This document shows, one piece after another, positions 9,573 through 20,128 of a stretch of 64,000 bases of DNA. The notes under the pieces were generated by a model. It worked only from the letters and a program-made list of their open reading frames with translations. It was not told the DNA's origin and ran no database searches. A program made the translations under genes and the position numbers. Each line of letters opens with the position of its first letter. Positions within the stretch are counted from its first letter, which is position 1. The stretch comes from Noviherbaspirillum aerium (GTDB taxonomy: Bacteria; Pseudomonadota; Gammaproteobacteria; Burkholderiales; Burkholderiaceae_D), in assembly GCF_008929045.1 (NCBI RefSeq), contig NZ_VFAH01000004.1, positions 310,001 through 374,000 of the forward strand, in the 5' to 3' direction.

Positions 9573-10430
9573 CTATAATTGCATCAAATCTAACAGAATT
9601 TGCCGCGTGTTGAGGGGCGCTCCGCCAAGGTGGTGCGCAAGCAGGAAGCGCATCAGGAACTTGCTCTGCAACTGCGTATTGCTGTCCGAATAATCTTCCC
9701 GCTCCATGTCCAGCAGCGTCTTGCCTGATACACGGGGCGCTGTGTCTTCAGCGCGGGGCGTGCGCGGTCCCTGCTCCGGGTCAACCACATAGGTATCGGA
9801 AATGACAATCGCCTCGCCGGTTTCAGCGCTCGTGCTGAAGTCACCGCCGACTCCGGTTTCCTTCAACAGCATGCGTTCAAATTTGCGCAGAACGATGGGA
9901 GGCGGCTCGTCATGCGCCAACTGGTTCAGCGTGGCAACATAATGATCGAACAAAGCGGGATGCGGATCGTCCCGCGCCATCAGCTTCATCAAAAGCTCAT
10001 TGAGATAGAAACCGCAAAGCAGCGCCGACCTTTCCAATGGCAACAAGCCGCCTATCCACTCGGCATCGGTAAGCGTCTTGATTTCCGCCTTGCCGGTCCA
10101 GCCTACCGACAATGGCTGGAAGGTCTGGAGGACGCCGCGCAATTTGGAGTGCGGTCGCTTGGCGCCTTTGGCAACCAGCGCGACGCGGCCATAATCGCGA
10201 GTGAATACATCAACGATGAGGCTTGTTTCCTTATAGGGATAGCTGTGCAGCACAAAGGCAGGCTGGCCGGCAATCCGGATTTCCTTTTCATGGGGTCTGT
10301 TGCGGCTGACCGTGCCCCCGCCGGCGCGGCGCGGCGCTTGCGCGACCGACCGGCCTTGCTGCACATGATCTGATTGAGACAAACCTGCAGACTCTAAGAT
10401 TGGAGACGGTTCGTTTTGTGTGAGAGGCAC
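9573..10430 (-). CDS. recO: DNA repair protein RecO
   Basis: Recombination mediator that helps RecA replace SSB on single-stranded DNA in the RecFOR pathway. The N-terminal OB-fold is clear ([20 protein letters not shown], then a basic [14 protein letters not shown]). A helical C-terminal half follows, in which family zinc-binding cysteines are not evident. The start is uncertain. The open frame reaches a GTG at 10430, giving about 50 residues of low-complexity sequence before the OB-fold. No good ribosome binding site separates this from later GTG or TTG codons. It lies 49 bases after era. Confidence 0.9.
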   Translation of the reverse strand: MPLTQNEPSPILESAGLSQSDHVQQGRSVAQAPRRAGGGTVSRNRPHEKEIRIAGQPAFVLHSYPYKETSLIVDVFTRDYGRVALVAKGAKRPHSKLRGVLQTFQPLSVGWTGKAEIKTLTDAEWIGGLLPLERSALLCGFYLNELLMKLMARDDPHPALFDHYVATLNQLAHDEPPPIVLRKFERMLLKETGVGGDFSTSAETGEAIVISDTYVVDPEQGPRTPRAEDTAPRVSGKTLLDMEREDYSDSNTQLQSKFLMRFLLAHHLGGAPLNTRQILLDLMQL

Positions 10431-10479
10431 GAGCGTATCTGCGTTTTATGGCTGGCAGTCGCGCGACGGCGTCACCCGG

Positions 10480-11382
10480 CTATTCATATCCGTATGCACG
10501 CAGGCCGGCTTCGTTGTCTGCCCAACCGGACTTTACCTTAACCCATATTTCAAGATAGATGGGGCCGCCGAACAGTTTTTCCATATCCAGCCGGGACTGG
10601 GTTGAAATTTCTTTCAGCTTGGCGCCTTTTTGGCCAATTACCATTGCCTTGTGCCCATCCCGTTCGACAAGAATTGCCGCAAAAATTCTGCGGAGATTGC
10701 CTTCCTGTTCAAATTTTTCTATCAGTACGGTGCTGGTATAGGGCAGTTCTTCTCCAACAAAGCGGAATACCTTTTCCCGGACAATTTCTGCAGCCAAGAA
10801 TTTCTCGCTGCGATCGGTGATGTCATCAGGCCCGAACATGGGGGGATTGGCCGGCAGGTACTTCGCTATTTCCTTTTCCAGCAGGTCCAGCTGGAACCGC
10901 TGTTTCGCCGAGACCGGAACGACTTGGGCGAAATCGTGTTCCGCAGCGACCTTTTGAGCAAACGGCATCAATACGGCCTTGTCCTTGATGCGATCGGACT
11001 TGTTGATGACAAGTATGCAGGGAACATTCTTGGGCAGGAGTTCGATCACTTGCTTGTCTGCATGATCAAATGTGCCTGCCTCGACAATGAACAGGATCAC
11101 GTCTGCGGCGGTCAGCGTCGTAGTCACCGTCCTGTTCAGTGTTCTGTTCAAAGCGTTGGAGTGCTTGGTCTGAAACCCGGGCGTATCGATATACACGAAC
11201 TGTGCCGTGTCATGGGTCTGGATACCGGTAATTCTGTGCCGAGTCGTTTGCGCCTTGCGCGAGGTGATACTGACTTTTGCGCCGATCAGCGCGTTCATCA
11301 GGGTGGATTTCCCTACATTGGGACGACCAACGATGGCGATATAGCCGCAACGGAAGTCGGAAGATTCGTCTGGAGAAGTCAT
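10480..11382 (-). CDS. era: GTPase Era
   Basis: Essential GTPase that binds the 3' end of 16S rRNA and helps 30S subunit assembly. The 300-residue protein shows G1 [10 protein letters not shown]3 DTPGF, G4 NKSD and a C-terminal KH domain ([13 protein letters not shown]) followed by the usual KVKSGWADN tail. Length and domain order are typical. Its start overlaps the rnc stop by four bases, so rnc-era are translationally coupled as in many proteobacteria. Confidence 0.97.
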   Translation of the reverse strand: MTSPDESSDFRCGYIAIVGRPNVGKSTLMNALIGAKVSITSRKAQTTRHRITGIQTHDTAQFVYIDTPGFQTKHSNALNRTLNRTVTTTLTAADVILFIVEAGTFDHADKQVIELLPKNVPCILVINKSDRIKDKAVLMPFAQKVAAEHDFAQVVPVSAKQRFQLDLLEKEIAKYLPANPPMFGPDDITDRSEKFLAAEIVREKVFRFVGEELPYTSTVLIEKFEQEGNLRRIFAAILVERDGHKAMVIGQKGAKLKEISTQSRLDMEKLFGGPIYLEIWVKVKSGWADNEAGLRAYGYE

Positions 11383-12377
11383 GCAGTCTTTGTCTGGGAT
11401 GGCGAGGGAGACGCGCCTTTATCTTCCGAAGCCGGGGGAGCCGGTGATTTTTCTGCGACCCGACTATCCGCATCCGCCTCGGACTCGGACTCGGACTTCA
11501 GGTCGAGGCGGGTCTGATTTCCCTCTATCGTTCTATCATCAATTTCCGTCTTCGGTTCCGTGGTTTTTGCTGAAGCCCTGCCGGATTTGCGTGCCGGAGT
11601 TTCGCTTCCCGTTGCCGAAGTCTCGGACTGAATCGTCGCAATGCCTGCGAGCTTGAGCTGCGAGGCGCGAGGCCGTGTCTTGCGCGCCGCCCCGGTGCTC
11701 TTGAGCAGCGCATTTTGAACGGCTTCCAGCGCCAGCTTTGCGGCGGCCTGTTCGCCTGCCCTGCGGCTGCCTCCGGTACCGAACACCTGAATGTCGAGCT
11801 TGGGCACCAGGCATTCCACCTCGAATTCCTGATTATGCGCGGCGCCGTGGGTTGCCACGACATTGTACTGAGGCAATGCTATCTTTTTACCTTGCAGATA
11901 TTCCTGCAGCAAGGTCTTGGCATCCTTGCCCAGCGTCTTGGGGTCGACGGTATCGAGAATCGGAATGTAGAGTGCGCGAATCACATCGCGCGCAGCATTG
12001 AAACCGCCGTCCAGGAAAATTGCGCCGAACAAGGCTTCCAGCGTATCAGCCAGAATGGAAGGTCGCCGGAATCCGCCGGATTTCAGTTCGCCCTCGCCAA
12101 GACGCAGGAACTGCGACAATTCCAGTCTCTGCGCAATTTCATACAGCGATTGCTGCTTCACCAGATTCGCACGCAGGCGCGACAGATCGCCCTCGTCGAT
12201 TTTCACATAGCGTTCGAACAGAAGAGAGGCGACGACGCAATTCAGGACGGAATCACCAAGAAATTCCAGCCTTTCGTTATGCACGCTGCTGTGGCTGCGA
12301 TGCGTCAAGGCTTGCTGCAACAACGCAGCATCCTTGAACGTATGCCCCAGCCTATCTTGCAATAACTTGAAATCCAT
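11379..12377 (-). CDS. rnc: Ribonuclease III with a long C-terminal tail
   Basis: Double-strand-specific endoribonuclease for rRNA processing and mRNA turnover. Residues 1 to about 150 form the nuclease domain with the signature [13 protein letters not shown] double-stranded RNA-binding domain follows, about 155-225 (LLQEYLQGK to [10 protein letters not shown]). The protein is 332 residues, while the family is usually 220-250. The last 100 or so residues are charged, Ser/Thr/Glu/Lys-rich and look disordered. The operon is DUF4845-rnc-era. Confidence 0.96.
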   Translation of the reverse strand: MDFKLLQDRLGHTFKDAALLQQALTHRSHSSVHNERLEFLGDSVLNCVVASLLFERYVKIDEGDLSRLRANLVKQQSLYEIAQRLELSQFLRLGEGELKSGGFRRPSILADTLEALFGAIFLDGGFNAARDVIRALYIPILDTVDPKTLGKDAKTLLQEYLQGKKIALPQYNVVATHGAAHNQEFEVECLVPKLDIQVFGTGGSRRAGEQAAAKLALEAVQNALLKSTGAARKTRPRASQLKLAGIATIQSETSATGSETPARKSGRASAKTTEPKTEIDDRTIEGNQTRLDLKSESESEADADSRVAEKSPAPPASEDKGASPSPSQTKTA

Positions 12378-12406
12378 CTCTCTCCGTCGCCCAAATCCTC
12401 TTGCTC

Positions 12407-12790
12407 TTACTGTCCAGGTTTACCAGCCGCGCCCTTGCCGGTCGCTGCCACATAATCAATTACCAGACTTGCCGGCCCTACCAGCGGAATACGCTTTTCA
12501 TATGCCACGCTAACATCGAAGCCCTCCGCGGTCTTGACGATCTCAAGATCTTTGCCGCTTACAGATTCAATATATCCAGCGCTACGCTGTTTCTCGAAAG
12601 AATCTTGGATTTCGCGAGCGGTTGTGCCTGTGCTCTTCGCATTCGCGATTGCCTTCTTGATCGCACTATACTCGACGACAGTCGGTACGACTTTGAGTCC
12701 CAACACTGCCAGTAATGCAACAACCACGATAACAAACAGAAAACCTGTTAGAGACAAGCCCGACGCCCTGGTGGCCGACCTCGTATTCAT
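12407..12790 (-). CDS. DUF4845 membrane protein
   Basis: Small conserved protein of unknown function, 127 residues, with one hydrophobic N-terminal segment (about 13-33, [20 protein letters not shown]) and an otherwise soluble domain likely facing the periplasm. The N-terminus resembles a type IV pilin-like anchor. The gene sits between lepB and rnc, where DUF4845 genes are usually found in betaproteobacteria. That position suggests co-expression with signal peptidase and RNase III, but no activity can be read from the sequence. Confidence 0.85.
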   Translation of the reverse strand: MNTRSATRASGLSLTGFLFVIVVVALLAVLGLKVVPTVVEYSAIKKAIANAKSTGTTAREIQDSFEKQRSAGYIESVSGKDLEIVKTAEGFDVSVAYEKRIPLVGPASLVIDYVAATGKGAAGKPGQ

Positions 12791-12811
12791 TCACTACTCC
12801 CCTAATGCTTT

Positions 12812-13723
12812 TTATTGAAAACCGCCGATGCGCTTGATGTTTCCAAAGTTCATCCAGACAAAAAACGCTTTGCCTACGATGTACTGATCCGGCACAAACC
12901 CCCAATACCGGCTATCAAGGCTATTATCCCGATTATCCCCCATCATGAAATAATGTCCAGCAGGGACTGTACAGGTAAATCCCTCGACGTTATAACTGCA
13001 TGCCTCATGCATGGGGAAGGGATCGGGATTTTGCACGTACGCAGGCGCACGCTCATCATTGAGAATCTTGTGCGTTATGCCGGATATATTCTCAAGATAC
13101 TGCTTGGAATAGCTCAGGTGCTCCTCATCCAGATAGTCTGGAAGAGGCTGATAGGAAAGCTCCTTGCCATTGATCACCAAGCGCTTGTTTTTGTAGGTGA
13201 TTTTATCCCCCGGCACACCAACGACACGCTTGATGTAATCCAGAGAAGGATCCTTCGGAAACTTGAAGACCATGACGTCGCCGCGTTGCGGATCATTGAT
13301 TTGCACTATCTTTTTATTGATGATCGGCAAACGGATACCATAGGTGAATTTGTTCACCAGGATCAGGTCTCCGATAACAAGCGTCGGCACCATGGAACTG
13401 GATGGAATCTTGAAGGGCTCGTACAGAAATGACCTGAGGAAAAACACGAGGGCAATAACAGGGAAGAAACTACCCGAGTATTCGATCCAGGTTGGCTGCT
13501 TGAGGATCTCGGCTTCCAGGCGGCTGCGGCCGCTGTCATCAACCTTGATGCCATCGGCCCTGAGCTTTGCATGGCGCGCATCGAATTCGGCCAGTGCCTG
13601 ATTCGCCCTGGCACGGCGGAGCCGGGAGAAGTGAAAAACATCCAGGAACCAGATGATTCCCGTGGCGATAGTCAGAATAAAAAGAATTAGTGCAAAGTTT
13701 CCGAGAATCGATTGCAGACTCAT
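12812..13723 (-). CDS. lepB: Signal peptidase I
   Basis: Inner-membrane protease that removes signal peptides from exported proteins. Two N-terminal hydrophobic segments (about 8-30 and 84-100) precede the catalytic region: the nucleophile serine lies in PSSSM (Ser 110) and the general-base lysine in YIKRVVG (Lys 165). The later box [11 protein letters not shown] is intact. Length (303) is normal. Its start overlaps the lepA stop by four bases, the common lepA-lepB coupling. Confidence 0.97.
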   Translation of the reverse strand: MSLQSILGNFALILFILTIATGIIWFLDVFHFSRLRRARANQALAEFDARHAKLRADGIKVDDSGRSRLEAEILKQPTWIEYSGSFFPVIALVFFLRSFLYEPFKIPSSSMVPTLVIGDLILVNKFTYGIRLPIINKKIVQINDPQRGDVMVFKFPKDPSLDYIKRVVGVPGDKITYKNKRLVINGKELSYQPLPDYLDEEHLSYSKQYLENISGITHKILNDERAPAYVQNPDPFPMHEACSYNVEGFTCTVPAGHYFMMGDNRDNSLDSRYWGFVPDQYIVGKAFFVWMNFGNIKRIGGFQ

Positions 13724-15513
13724 TTATCTTCCACTTGTAAAATCGCCAAGAATGCCTCCTGAGGCACCTCCACCGAGCCAACCTGCTTCATTCGTTTCTT
13801 GCCCGCTTTCTGTTTTTCCAGCAGTTTGCGTTTACGCGAAATATCGCCCCCATAGCACTTTGCCAACACATTCTTCCGCATTGCCTTGACGTTTTCGCGC
13901 GCAATGATATTTGCGCCGATCGCGGCCTGAATCGCCACGTCGAACATCTGGCGCGGGATGAGTTCACGCATCTTCGCCGCAACCGCCCGCCCGCGGTACT
14001 GGCTGCTGGAGCGATGCACGATAATCGCCAGCGCATCTACCTTTTCACTGTTGATGAGCATGTCGACCTTTACGACATCGGCGGCGCGATATTCCTTGAA
14101 TTCATAATCCATCGAAGCGTAACCGCGCGATGTGGATTTCAGCTTGTCGAAGAAATCCAGCACAATTTCCGCCATGGGCATTTCATAGGTCAGCATGACC
14201 TGCTTCCCGTGATAGCTCATGTTGATTTGCACGCCGCGCTTCTGAGTGCAGAGGGTGATTACGGAACCGACATATTCCTGCGGCATGTACAGATTGACTG
14301 TGACGATGGGCTCGCGAACCTCCTCGATTTTGGACGGGTCCGGCATCTTGGATGGGTTGTCCACCATAATGAGCGATCCATCGCGCTGTACGACCTCGTA
14401 GATCACTGTTGGAGCCGTGGTGATCAAATCCATGTCGAATTCGCGCTCAAGGCGTTCCTGCACGATTTCCATATGCAGCAAGCCAAGGAAACCGCAACGG
14501 AAACCAAAACCCAGTGCCTGCGACACTTCAGGCTCATACTGCAACGCAGCATCATTCAGCTTGAGCTTTTCCAGCGAGTCACGCAGCGCGTCATACTGGT
14601 TCGCTTCGACCGGGAACAGACCGGCAAAGACCTGCGGCTGGACTTCCTTGAAGCCAGGCAGCGCGGAAGATGCAGGTTTGCCGGCAAGGGTGATCGTGTC
14701 CCCTACCCGCGCCGCCTTGAGTTCCTTGATTCCTGCAATGACGAAGCCGACCTGTCCAGCGGACAGGGATTCCCTAGCTTGCGATTTCGGGGTAAAGACA
14801 CCGATGTTTTCGGTCAGGTATTGGGCACCGGTCGCCATCAGGGAAATTTTTTCCTTGGGGCGCAGGGTTCCATTGACGATGCGGACCAGCATCACGACGC
14901 CTACATAGTTGTCGAACCAGGAGTCGATGATCAACGCTTGCAATGGCGCGTTAGGATCGCCCTTCGGGGCCGGAACCTTGGCAATCAAGGATTCGAGCAC
15001 GTCTTCAACGCCCATGCCGGTCTTTGCGGAACAACGCACCGCATCCCGCGCATCGATGCCGATCACGTCTTCGATTTCGCCGATTGCGTTGTCAGGATCA
15101 GCCGAGGGCAAGTCGATCTTGTTAAGCACCGGCACGACTTCGACATTCAGGTCAAGCGCGGTATAGCAGTTGGCAACGGTCTGGGCTTCAACTCCCTGGG
15201 ATGCGTCAACCACCAGCAAGGCACCTTCACAAGCTGACAGCGAACGGCTGACCTCATAGCTGAAGTCGACATGCCCCGGCGTATCGATCAGATTGAGATT
15301 GTAGGTCTTGCCATCACGCGCCTTGTAAGACAATGCTGCCGTCTGCGCCTTGATGGTAATGCCGCGCTCACGTTCGAGGTCCATCGAGTCCAGCACCTGC
15401 GCTTCCATTTCACGGTCCGACAAGCCGCCGCAGATCTGAATGATGCGATCGGCCAGGGTCGACTTTCCATGGTCAATGTGCGCGATGATGGAAAAATTGC
15501 GAATGTTGTCCAT
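13720..15513 (-). CDS. lepA: Elongation factor 4 (LepA)
   Basis: Ribosome-associated GTPase related to EF-G. The 597-residue protein has G1 [10 protein letters not shown]2 region RERGITI, G3 DTPGH and G4 NKID, EF-G-like domains II, III and V, and the LepA-specific C-terminal domain ending in a basic stretch ([17 protein letters not shown]). The ATG at 15513 gives the standard N-terminus [19 protein letters not shown]. No ribosome binding site is obvious. A complete intrinsic terminator ends only 18 bases upstream, so expression may depend on read-through or another arrangement. Confidence 0.97.
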   Translation of the reverse strand: MDNIRNFSIIAHIDHGKSTLADRIIQICGGLSDREMEAQVLDSMDLERERGITIKAQTAALSYKARDGKTYNLNLIDTPGHVDFSYEVSRSLSACEGALLVVDASQGVEAQTVANCYTALDLNVEVVPVLNKIDLPSADPDNAIGEIEDVIGIDARDAVRCSAKTGMGVEDVLESLIAKVPAPKGDPNAPLQALIIDSWFDNYVGVVMLVRIVNGTLRPKEKISLMATGAQYLTENIGVFTPKSQARESLSAGQVGFVIAGIKELKAARVGDTITLAGKPASSALPGFKEVQPQVFAGLFPVEANQYDALRDSLEKLKLNDAALQYEPEVSQALGFGFRCGFLGLLHMEIVQERLEREFDMDLITTAPTVIYEVVQRDGSLIMVDNPSKMPDPSKIEEVREPIVTVNLYMPQEYVGSVITLCTQKRGVQINMSYHGKQVMLTYEMPMAEIVLDFFDKLKSTSRGYASMDYEFKEYRAADVVKVDMLINSEKVDALAIIVHRSSSQYRGRAVAAKMRELIPRQMFDVAIQAAIGANIIARENVKAMRKNVLAKCYGGDISRKRKLLEKQKAGKKRMKQVGSVEVPQEAFLAILQVEDK

Positions 15514-15530
15514 TAACTAAGATGCAACCA

Positions 15531-15574
15531 CAAAAAAGGCGCTCCGAGCGGGGTAAGCCCCAGTTGAGCGCCTT
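15531..15574 (-). terminator. Intrinsic terminator immediately upstream of lepA
   Basis: On the minus strand a stem with 9-bp outer arms (AAGGCGCTC at 15536-15544, complement at 15566-15574) and an inner GGGG/CCCC helix is followed by TTTTTT. It separates the glutaredoxin gene from lepA but lies 18 bases before the lepA ATG. It could end the rpoE-muc transcript or act as an attenuator. A -10-like TAGAAT (complement at 15602-15607) lies upstream of it. Confidence 0.75.
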
Positions 15575-15674
15575 ATGACAGAAGGATATCCGATGCCCGG
15601 CATTCTACCGGATTTCGGAAGGGAAAGCCCATAAAATCGCCTGAAATCTAACGCCTTAGGCCCTTATGGGTGTG

Positions 15675-15944
15675 TCAACGCACATTGGACAGGAACTCGC
15701 GCGTCCTTGCCTCATTGAGAAAGTAATTACACAACTCAACCGCACTCTCGTCATTCTTGCGGCCGAAGAGCACAGGAACGCGCTCGTCAAATTGCGCCAA
15801 GAGTGTCTCGTCAGAGTCGACGTCGATCGTTTCCACCGTAAAGGGAAACTCGCTGCTAAGGGCCTGCAGGGCCTCCAGCATGTCATCGCACAAATGACAA
15901 TAGGAACGGGAATATAAGGTGAAGTGGACCACGACTTCGTTCAT
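15675..15944 (-). CDS. Glutaredoxin-family protein
   Basis: Small thioredoxin-fold protein of 89 residues beginning MNEVVVHFTLYSRSYCHLC. It has a CxxC redox pair (Cys 16, Cys 19), a cis-proline region (ERVPVLFG) and a C-terminal helix. It belongs to the glutaredoxin-like DUF836 group, which probably reduces disulfides, though the substrate is unknown. The frame is open further upstream to 16112, but that part has no thioredoxin-fold sequence and the ATG at 15944 gives the normal family length. It follows mucD and precedes lepA, the usual place in this family of bacteria. Confidence 0.88.
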   Translation of the reverse strand: MNEVVVHFTLYSRSYCHLCDDMLEALQALSSEFPFTVETIDVDSDETLLAQFDERVPVLFGRKNDESAVELCNYFLNEARTREFLSNVR

Positions 15945-16243
15945 CAAGTGGTAGCTGGGAGCAATAACAATAGCTGTCAAGCCGGCTATTGTTACCGCGC
16001 GATGACTTGGAGTATACCTTCTCCCCTTTGGGAATGATACCGCCCAGGGTTGAGTCGGGGGAGCATACCGAACTCTGCATTCGGAACTCCCGGAACCTGA
16101 CAACGCCCGCACCTCGGCTACACCTTATTCGCAAATCAGCTGATGCGCGGCCCGGAATGGCGAGACCAGATTGGACTGCATGGTGCAATCGGCAGGCGCT
16201 CACAGGACCGTTAGAGAAGCGGCGACCCTGCGAGGCCAATGAC
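15945..16243. other. Spacer between mucD and the glutaredoxin gene
   Basis: About 300 bases without a supported gene. On the minus strand GGTATACT near 16015 could be a -10 element for the glutaredoxin gene, but no good -35 pairs with it. An imperfect stem (CTCCCC with GGGGAG plus flanking GTAT/ATAC) spans roughly 16010-16069. Confidence 0.3.
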
Positions 16244-17737
16244 TTATTGCCCATTAGGACGGATGGGAACAAATTGCGAAGCCTCGCCCCGGCGAACCAG
16301 GACTACAACAGTTTTTTTGGGTTCCAGCTTTGTCACCAGGCCGTTGAACTGCTTTGCATCCTTAACATCATTATTATTCAGTCGCAGAATGATGTCGCCG
16401 GCGCGCAGACCCGCACGCGAAGCAGCCCCCTCGACATTCTCCACTACTGCACCGCCATCCAGTTTCAACTCTTTCTTCTGGGCTTCTGACAGATCTGTGA
16501 CCACCAGGCCCAGCGCATTCGGGGCCTGCTCAGGTTTAGGTTTGCGCTCCTCTTTCTTGGCGACTTTTTCCGGCTCGAGTTCGGCCACTGTCAAACTCAC
16601 ATCCTTGTTTGACCCTTTACGCCAGATCGTCAGCGTCGATCGCGTTCCTGGCTTGGTCGCACCGACAATGCGCGGCAAGTCTGAGGATTTCTCGATAGAC
16701 GTCCCGTTGAATCTCAAGATAATGTCGCCAGCTTCCAGACCACCCTTCTCGGCGGGACCGCCAGGTTCGACCCGCTGGATCAAGGCGCCTTGCGCACGCT
16801 GCAATCCCAGCGACTCGGCGACATCCTTTGTGACCTCTCCGATCTGAACACCGATACGCCCCCGCGTTACACGACCGCTGACGCGCAGTTGTTCTGCGAC
16901 TCGCATCGCCTCATCGATCGGGACTGCGAACGAGATGCCCATGTACCCGCCGGATCTGCTATATATCTGAGAATTGATACCGACCACTTCACCGCGCAAG
17001 TTGATGAGCGGTCCACCGGAATTACCGGGGTTTACCGCCACATCGGTCTGAATCAGAGGCAGGTAATCACCCGTATCACGAGCTTTGGCCGAGATAATGC
17101 CGGATGTCACCGTATTATCGAGTCCGAACGGTGAACCGATCGCGATCACCCATTCGCCAACCCGCAGTTTGCTGGGGTCTCCAATCGGCAGCCTCGGCAG
17201 GTTATTGCCTTCAATCTTGACGACAGCGACATCCGTACGCTTGTCCACCCCAATGATCTTCGCCTTGAATTCACGCTTGTCAGTCAATGTGACATAGACC
17301 TCATCGGCGCCTTCAACGACGTGTGCGTTTGTCAGCACAAACCCGTCAGCAGAAATGATGAAACCGGAACCAACACCTCTCGGCACCTCTTCTTCCTGCT
17401 GTGGCGACTGCTTGCGTCCATTGCGCGGGGCACGTTCCGGTTGCGGCTGTCGAGGCATCGGCACGCCAAAGAACTTTCGGAAGAATTCCTGCATTTCCTC
17501 GTCTTCGGCCCCTGGTACTCCTGTACCGCCCTGACCGGGCTTGACGCGTTCAGTTGTTCTTATATTGACGACTGCAGGACCAGTCTTTTCAGCAAGATCG
17601 GCAAAATCCGGCAATGCTGCAACCGGCGCCGTCTGTGCCTGCGCTGGAGCCAGACCTGCCAATGTGGGAAGGGCCGCGCCAGCAACGCTTAACAGCATGC
17701 TCAACAGGGCAGAACGAGCAAGGAAGACTGTTTTCAT
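16244..17737 (-). CDS. mucD: Periplasmic serine endoprotease DegP/MucD family
   Basis: Periplasmic quality-control protease of the HtrA group. A signal peptide ends at AQA near residue 34. The trypsin-like domain carries the triad His 139 (TNAHVVEG), Asp 169 (KRTDVAVVKI) and Ser 240 (NPGNSGGPLIN). Two PDZ domains follow (about 270-370 and 400-490). Length 497 fits the family. The gene closes the rpoE-rseA-rseB-mucD unit, where its homologue in Pseudomonas is called mucD. It likely removes misfolded envelope proteins and damps the stress response. Confidence 0.95.
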   Translation of the reverse strand: MKTVFLARSALLSMLLSVAGAALPTLAGLAPAQAQTAPVAALPDFADLAEKTGPAVVNIRTTERVKPGQGGTGVPGAEDEEMQEFFRKFFGVPMPRQPQPERAPRNGRKQSPQQEEEVPRGVGSGFIISADGFVLTNAHVVEGADEVYVTLTDKREFKAKIIGVDKRTDVAVVKIEGNNLPRLPIGDPSKLRVGEWVIAIGSPFGLDNTVTSGIISAKARDTGDYLPLIQTDVAVNPGNSGGPLINLRGEVVGINSQIYSRSGGYMGISFAVPIDEAMRVAEQLRVSGRVTRGRIGVQIGEVTKDVAESLGLQRAQGALIQRVEPGGPAEKGGLEAGDIILRFNGTSIEKSSDLPRIVGATKPGTRSTLTIWRKGSNKDVSLTVAELEPEKVAKKEERKPKPEQAPNALGLVVTDLSEAQKKELKLDGGAVVENVEGAASRAGLRAGDIILRLNNNDVKDAKQFNGLVTKLEPKKTVVVLVRRGEASQFVPIRPNGQ

Positions 17738-17754
17738 GGAAACCTGTTTTTCTA

Positions 17755-18759
17755 CTATTTCGGTTTGAACTCAATGGAATTGGCCACTTGCCGGATCGCG
17801 GCAGAGGGCACTTCTCCCACAATAGTAAGCCAAAAGTCTCCCTGACGCTTTCCTACTATGTTTGTTGCCCCTTGCTGAATCGATCCTTCAGTACGACTTT
17901 GCGATTCAGGCTCGATGAATACAGATATCGCCGCAAGCCCATCTGAAAAAACAATCTGGGAAACTTCGCGCTGATTCCCCTGACCTGCCAATGAAGTCGT
18001 ATCGGAAACCAAGCGCTTGACTTCGCGAATTTTCTTGAAGCCTTTTGGCAAGGCCTTAACCGACCAGCCCGACAAATTTACTTGACTCATGGTGGAGCTT
18101 TCCACCTTCCATCCATTGGTATTGGTATAGCTCGGCTTGACGCGATGTCGCTCAATATTTCCTATGGATATCTGAGTGAACGAAATCTGTTCGACGACTT
18201 CGTTTTTTTCATTGAGGGTCTGCGCCCGCAATAACAGGCCGCTTCCCTTTTCCGCCCAAAGCTTATAGCCATAGCGCAGTCCATCTTTTGGCTGGAGAGA
18301 TATTGCCTGGCAGTCATGCCCGGCAATGCGTCCGCTTTCTTCCTTGCGCACGTTGTAATGCTCAGTCAGTTCGGTTGCATTGTTAGAAAGAATGGCGGGA
18401 AATATGTCATGCGTTACCCGCTTCTCCACCAACAGGGTTTTCGCGTCGGGCACATAACATATAACCTCCTCGTTATTACGTATGTATTCACGAGGCTTGC
18501 CATCCAGGATCTCAAGCTTTTCAATTTCGTTGCGTCCGTCAAGCAAATGCGTGATGCGGGAGGTCCGCATCTGATTGCCCTGTTGATAGACGAAGGTCCC
18601 GGAGTAGTTAAGTTTTTGCGCTGCCGACTGGATTTTTCTCAACCAGGATTGAGCATCTCTTCTGTCGGATAACGAATCAGTGTTTTCAGCCGAAGCTGGA
18701 AACGTAAAGAGAATCGAGATAGCAACGACAAACTTAAATAACGCGTGTGTTTGCCGCAT
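17755..18759 (-). CDS. rseB: Sigma-E regulatory protein RseB/MucB
   Basis: Periplasmic sensor that binds the anti-sigma factor RseA and protects it from proteolysis until envelope stress. The 334-residue protein has an N-terminal signal peptide (cleavage likely after FPASA), then the lipoprotein-like N-terminal domain (LNYSGTFVYQQG, with DGRNEIEKLEILDG) and a C-terminal domain ending near FKPK. It lies 5 bases after rseA and 17 bases before mucD, so the three are surely co-transcribed. Confidence 0.94.
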   Translation of the reverse strand: MRQTHALFKFVVAISILFTFPASAENTDSLSDRRDAQSWLRKIQSAAQKLNYSGTFVYQQGNQMRTSRITHLLDGRNEIEKLEILDGKPREYIRNNEEVICYVPDAKTLLVEKRVTHDIFPAILSNNATELTEHYNVRKEESGRIAGHDCQAISLQPKDGLRYGYKLWAEKGSGLLLRAQTLNEKNEVVEQISFTQISIGNIERHRVKPSYTNTNGWKVESSTMSQVNLSGWSVKALPKGFKKIREVKRLVSDTTSLAGQGNQREVSQIVFSDGLAAISVFIEPESQSRTEGSIQQGATNIVGKRQGDFWLTIVGEVPSAAIRQVANSIEFKPK

Positions 18760-18764
18760 AAAAA

Positions 18765-19421
18765 TTATTTAGTGGATTCGGTTGCAAAAGTAGCTGATCG
18801 CGCATATTGCGCAGTGCTATAAACAGAAGGCGAATAACGCTGGTGGGCAAAGAGATAGTCGTCGATATGCGGATCCCGAACAACAACTTCCCCGGAGGCG
18901 GAAGCAGCCAATACCGTCTCTTGAGAGGAGCCCCTGTCGCCAGCAGTCGCCGCCGTGTTGCCAGCGACCGAAATGGAGGCAGGCTCACTTGCGTCCTTGC
19001 CTTTGAATGCGACCATGAGTTGAGGCGTAGCAACAAAAGCAACAGCGGCCATGGCCGCTGCGGCCGCCATCCCCGGAATGGCCCAACGTTTCGCCGCAGT
19101 CTTGGCGGCCCCCGTACCGTGTTGGCACTCTTGATCGTGGGCAATGCAGGCGGCAACGCGAGTAGATTCCTTGCTTACAGCCGGAGCAATGACTACCGGT
19201 TCAGCATCCAGGCGAGCCGCCATCCGTTCGGAGAAGCTAGCGCTCAAATGAAAATTCATGTCATCCGAGCGCAACAAATCCCCAATCTGGTGATAGAGCT
19301 TCCAGTCATTCTGGGCATCTTCATTGCGCAGCGAAGCCAACAGTTCATCAAGCTGCTCAGCAGAAATCTCCCCGTCGGCCATTGCCGAAATCTGCTCCTG
19401 CTTCGTTATTTTGGTATTCAT
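18765..19421 (-). CDS. rseA: Anti-sigma-E factor RseA/MucA
   Basis: Inner-membrane anti-sigma factor that holds RpoE at the membrane. The start at 19421 gives MNTKITKQEQISAMADGEIS, the typical opening; an upstream in-frame start at 19448 would add 9 unrelated residues. The cytoplasmic sigma-binding part (EQISAMADGE to NDWKLYHQIGDLLRS) is followed by a single membrane segment near residues 115-140 (MAAAAAMAAVAFVATPQLMV) and a periplasmic tail of about 75 residues. The position between rpoE and rseB supports the call. Confidence 0.93.
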   Translation of the reverse strand: MNTKITKQEQISAMADGEISAEQLDELLASLRNEDAQNDWKLYHQIGDLLRSDDMNFHLSASFSERMAARLDAEPVVIAPAVSKESTRVAACIAHDQECQHGTGAAKTAAKRWAIPGMAAAAAMAAVAFVATPQLMVAFKGKDASEPASISVAGNTAATAGDRGSSQETVLAASASGEVVVRDPHIDDYLFAHQRYSPSVYSTAQYARSATFATESTK

Positions 19422-19482
19422 CCTTACCCCGTTCAGGCTGCGCCACACCCTGTATATTCAAACTTGTTATGTTCCCCTGCTA

Positions 19483-20085
19483 CTACCAGCGCTTGTCGAT
19501 CGCAGTTCCCAATAGCGGTCTTAATTTTTCGGCAATGGCTTCACGAGCACGGAATATCCGGCTTCGCACAGTACCTATCGGACAGCCCATTGCCTCCGCA
19601 ATTTCATCGTAGCTCAACCCCTCTATTTCGCGCAATGTAATTGCTATGCGTAACTCATCAGGAAGAGCATCCATTGCAACATTCACGGTTTCCGCTATCT
19701 GTTTTGTTGCCAACATCGATTCGGGCGTATTGATGTCCCTAAGATGCTCTCCGTCATCAAAAGTTTCTGCCTCTTCAGCATCCGCCTCCGTTGAAGTAGG
19801 TGCGCGCCGGCCCTGCGTCACAAGGTAATTTTTTGCGGTGTTGATACCTATCCGATATAACCATGTGTAAAACGCAGAGTCACCCCTGAACTGGGGCAAC
19901 GCCCTGTATGCTTTTATAAAAGCTTCCTGAACGACATCCTCGGCCTCTGCCTGATCCCGGACCAGCCGGGATACCAAGCGCATGAGTTTGCGCTGGTATT
20001 TGCTTACCAGAAGCTCGAATGCCTTCTTGTCGCCGCGCTGTACGCGTTCGACAAGCAGTTGATCAATATCGCGTTCTGTCGTCAA
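19483..20085 (-). CDS. rpoE: RNA polymerase sigma-E factor, TTG start
   Basis: ECF sigma factor for envelope stress. Region 2 (FELLVSKYQRKLMRLVSRLV, then VVQEAFIKAYRALPQFRG with FYTWLYRI) and region 4 (LREIEGLSYDEIAEAMGCPI, GTVRSRIFRAR) are complete. No ATG exists near the expected N-terminus. The TTG at 20085 gives MTTERDIDQLLVERVQRGDK, the normal family start, and has GGGG a few bases upstream. The frame stays open to another TTG at 20157, which would add 24 residues not expected in the family. The operon rpoE-rseA-rseB-mucD follows. Confidence 0.95.
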   Translation of the reverse strand: MTTERDIDQLLVERVQRGDKKAFELLVSKYQRKLMRLVSRLVRDQAEAEDVVQEAFIKAYRALPQFRGDSAFYTWLYRIGINTAKNYLVTQGRRAPTSTEADAEEAETFDDGEHLRDINTPESMLATKQIAETVNVAMDALPDELRIAITLREIEGLSYDEIAEAMGCPIGTVRSRIFRAREAIAEKLRPLLGTAIDKRW

Positions 20086-20128
20086 TCCCCGTTCCCTTGT
20101 TTCATTGCAACATTCACGCGCCTGTGTA

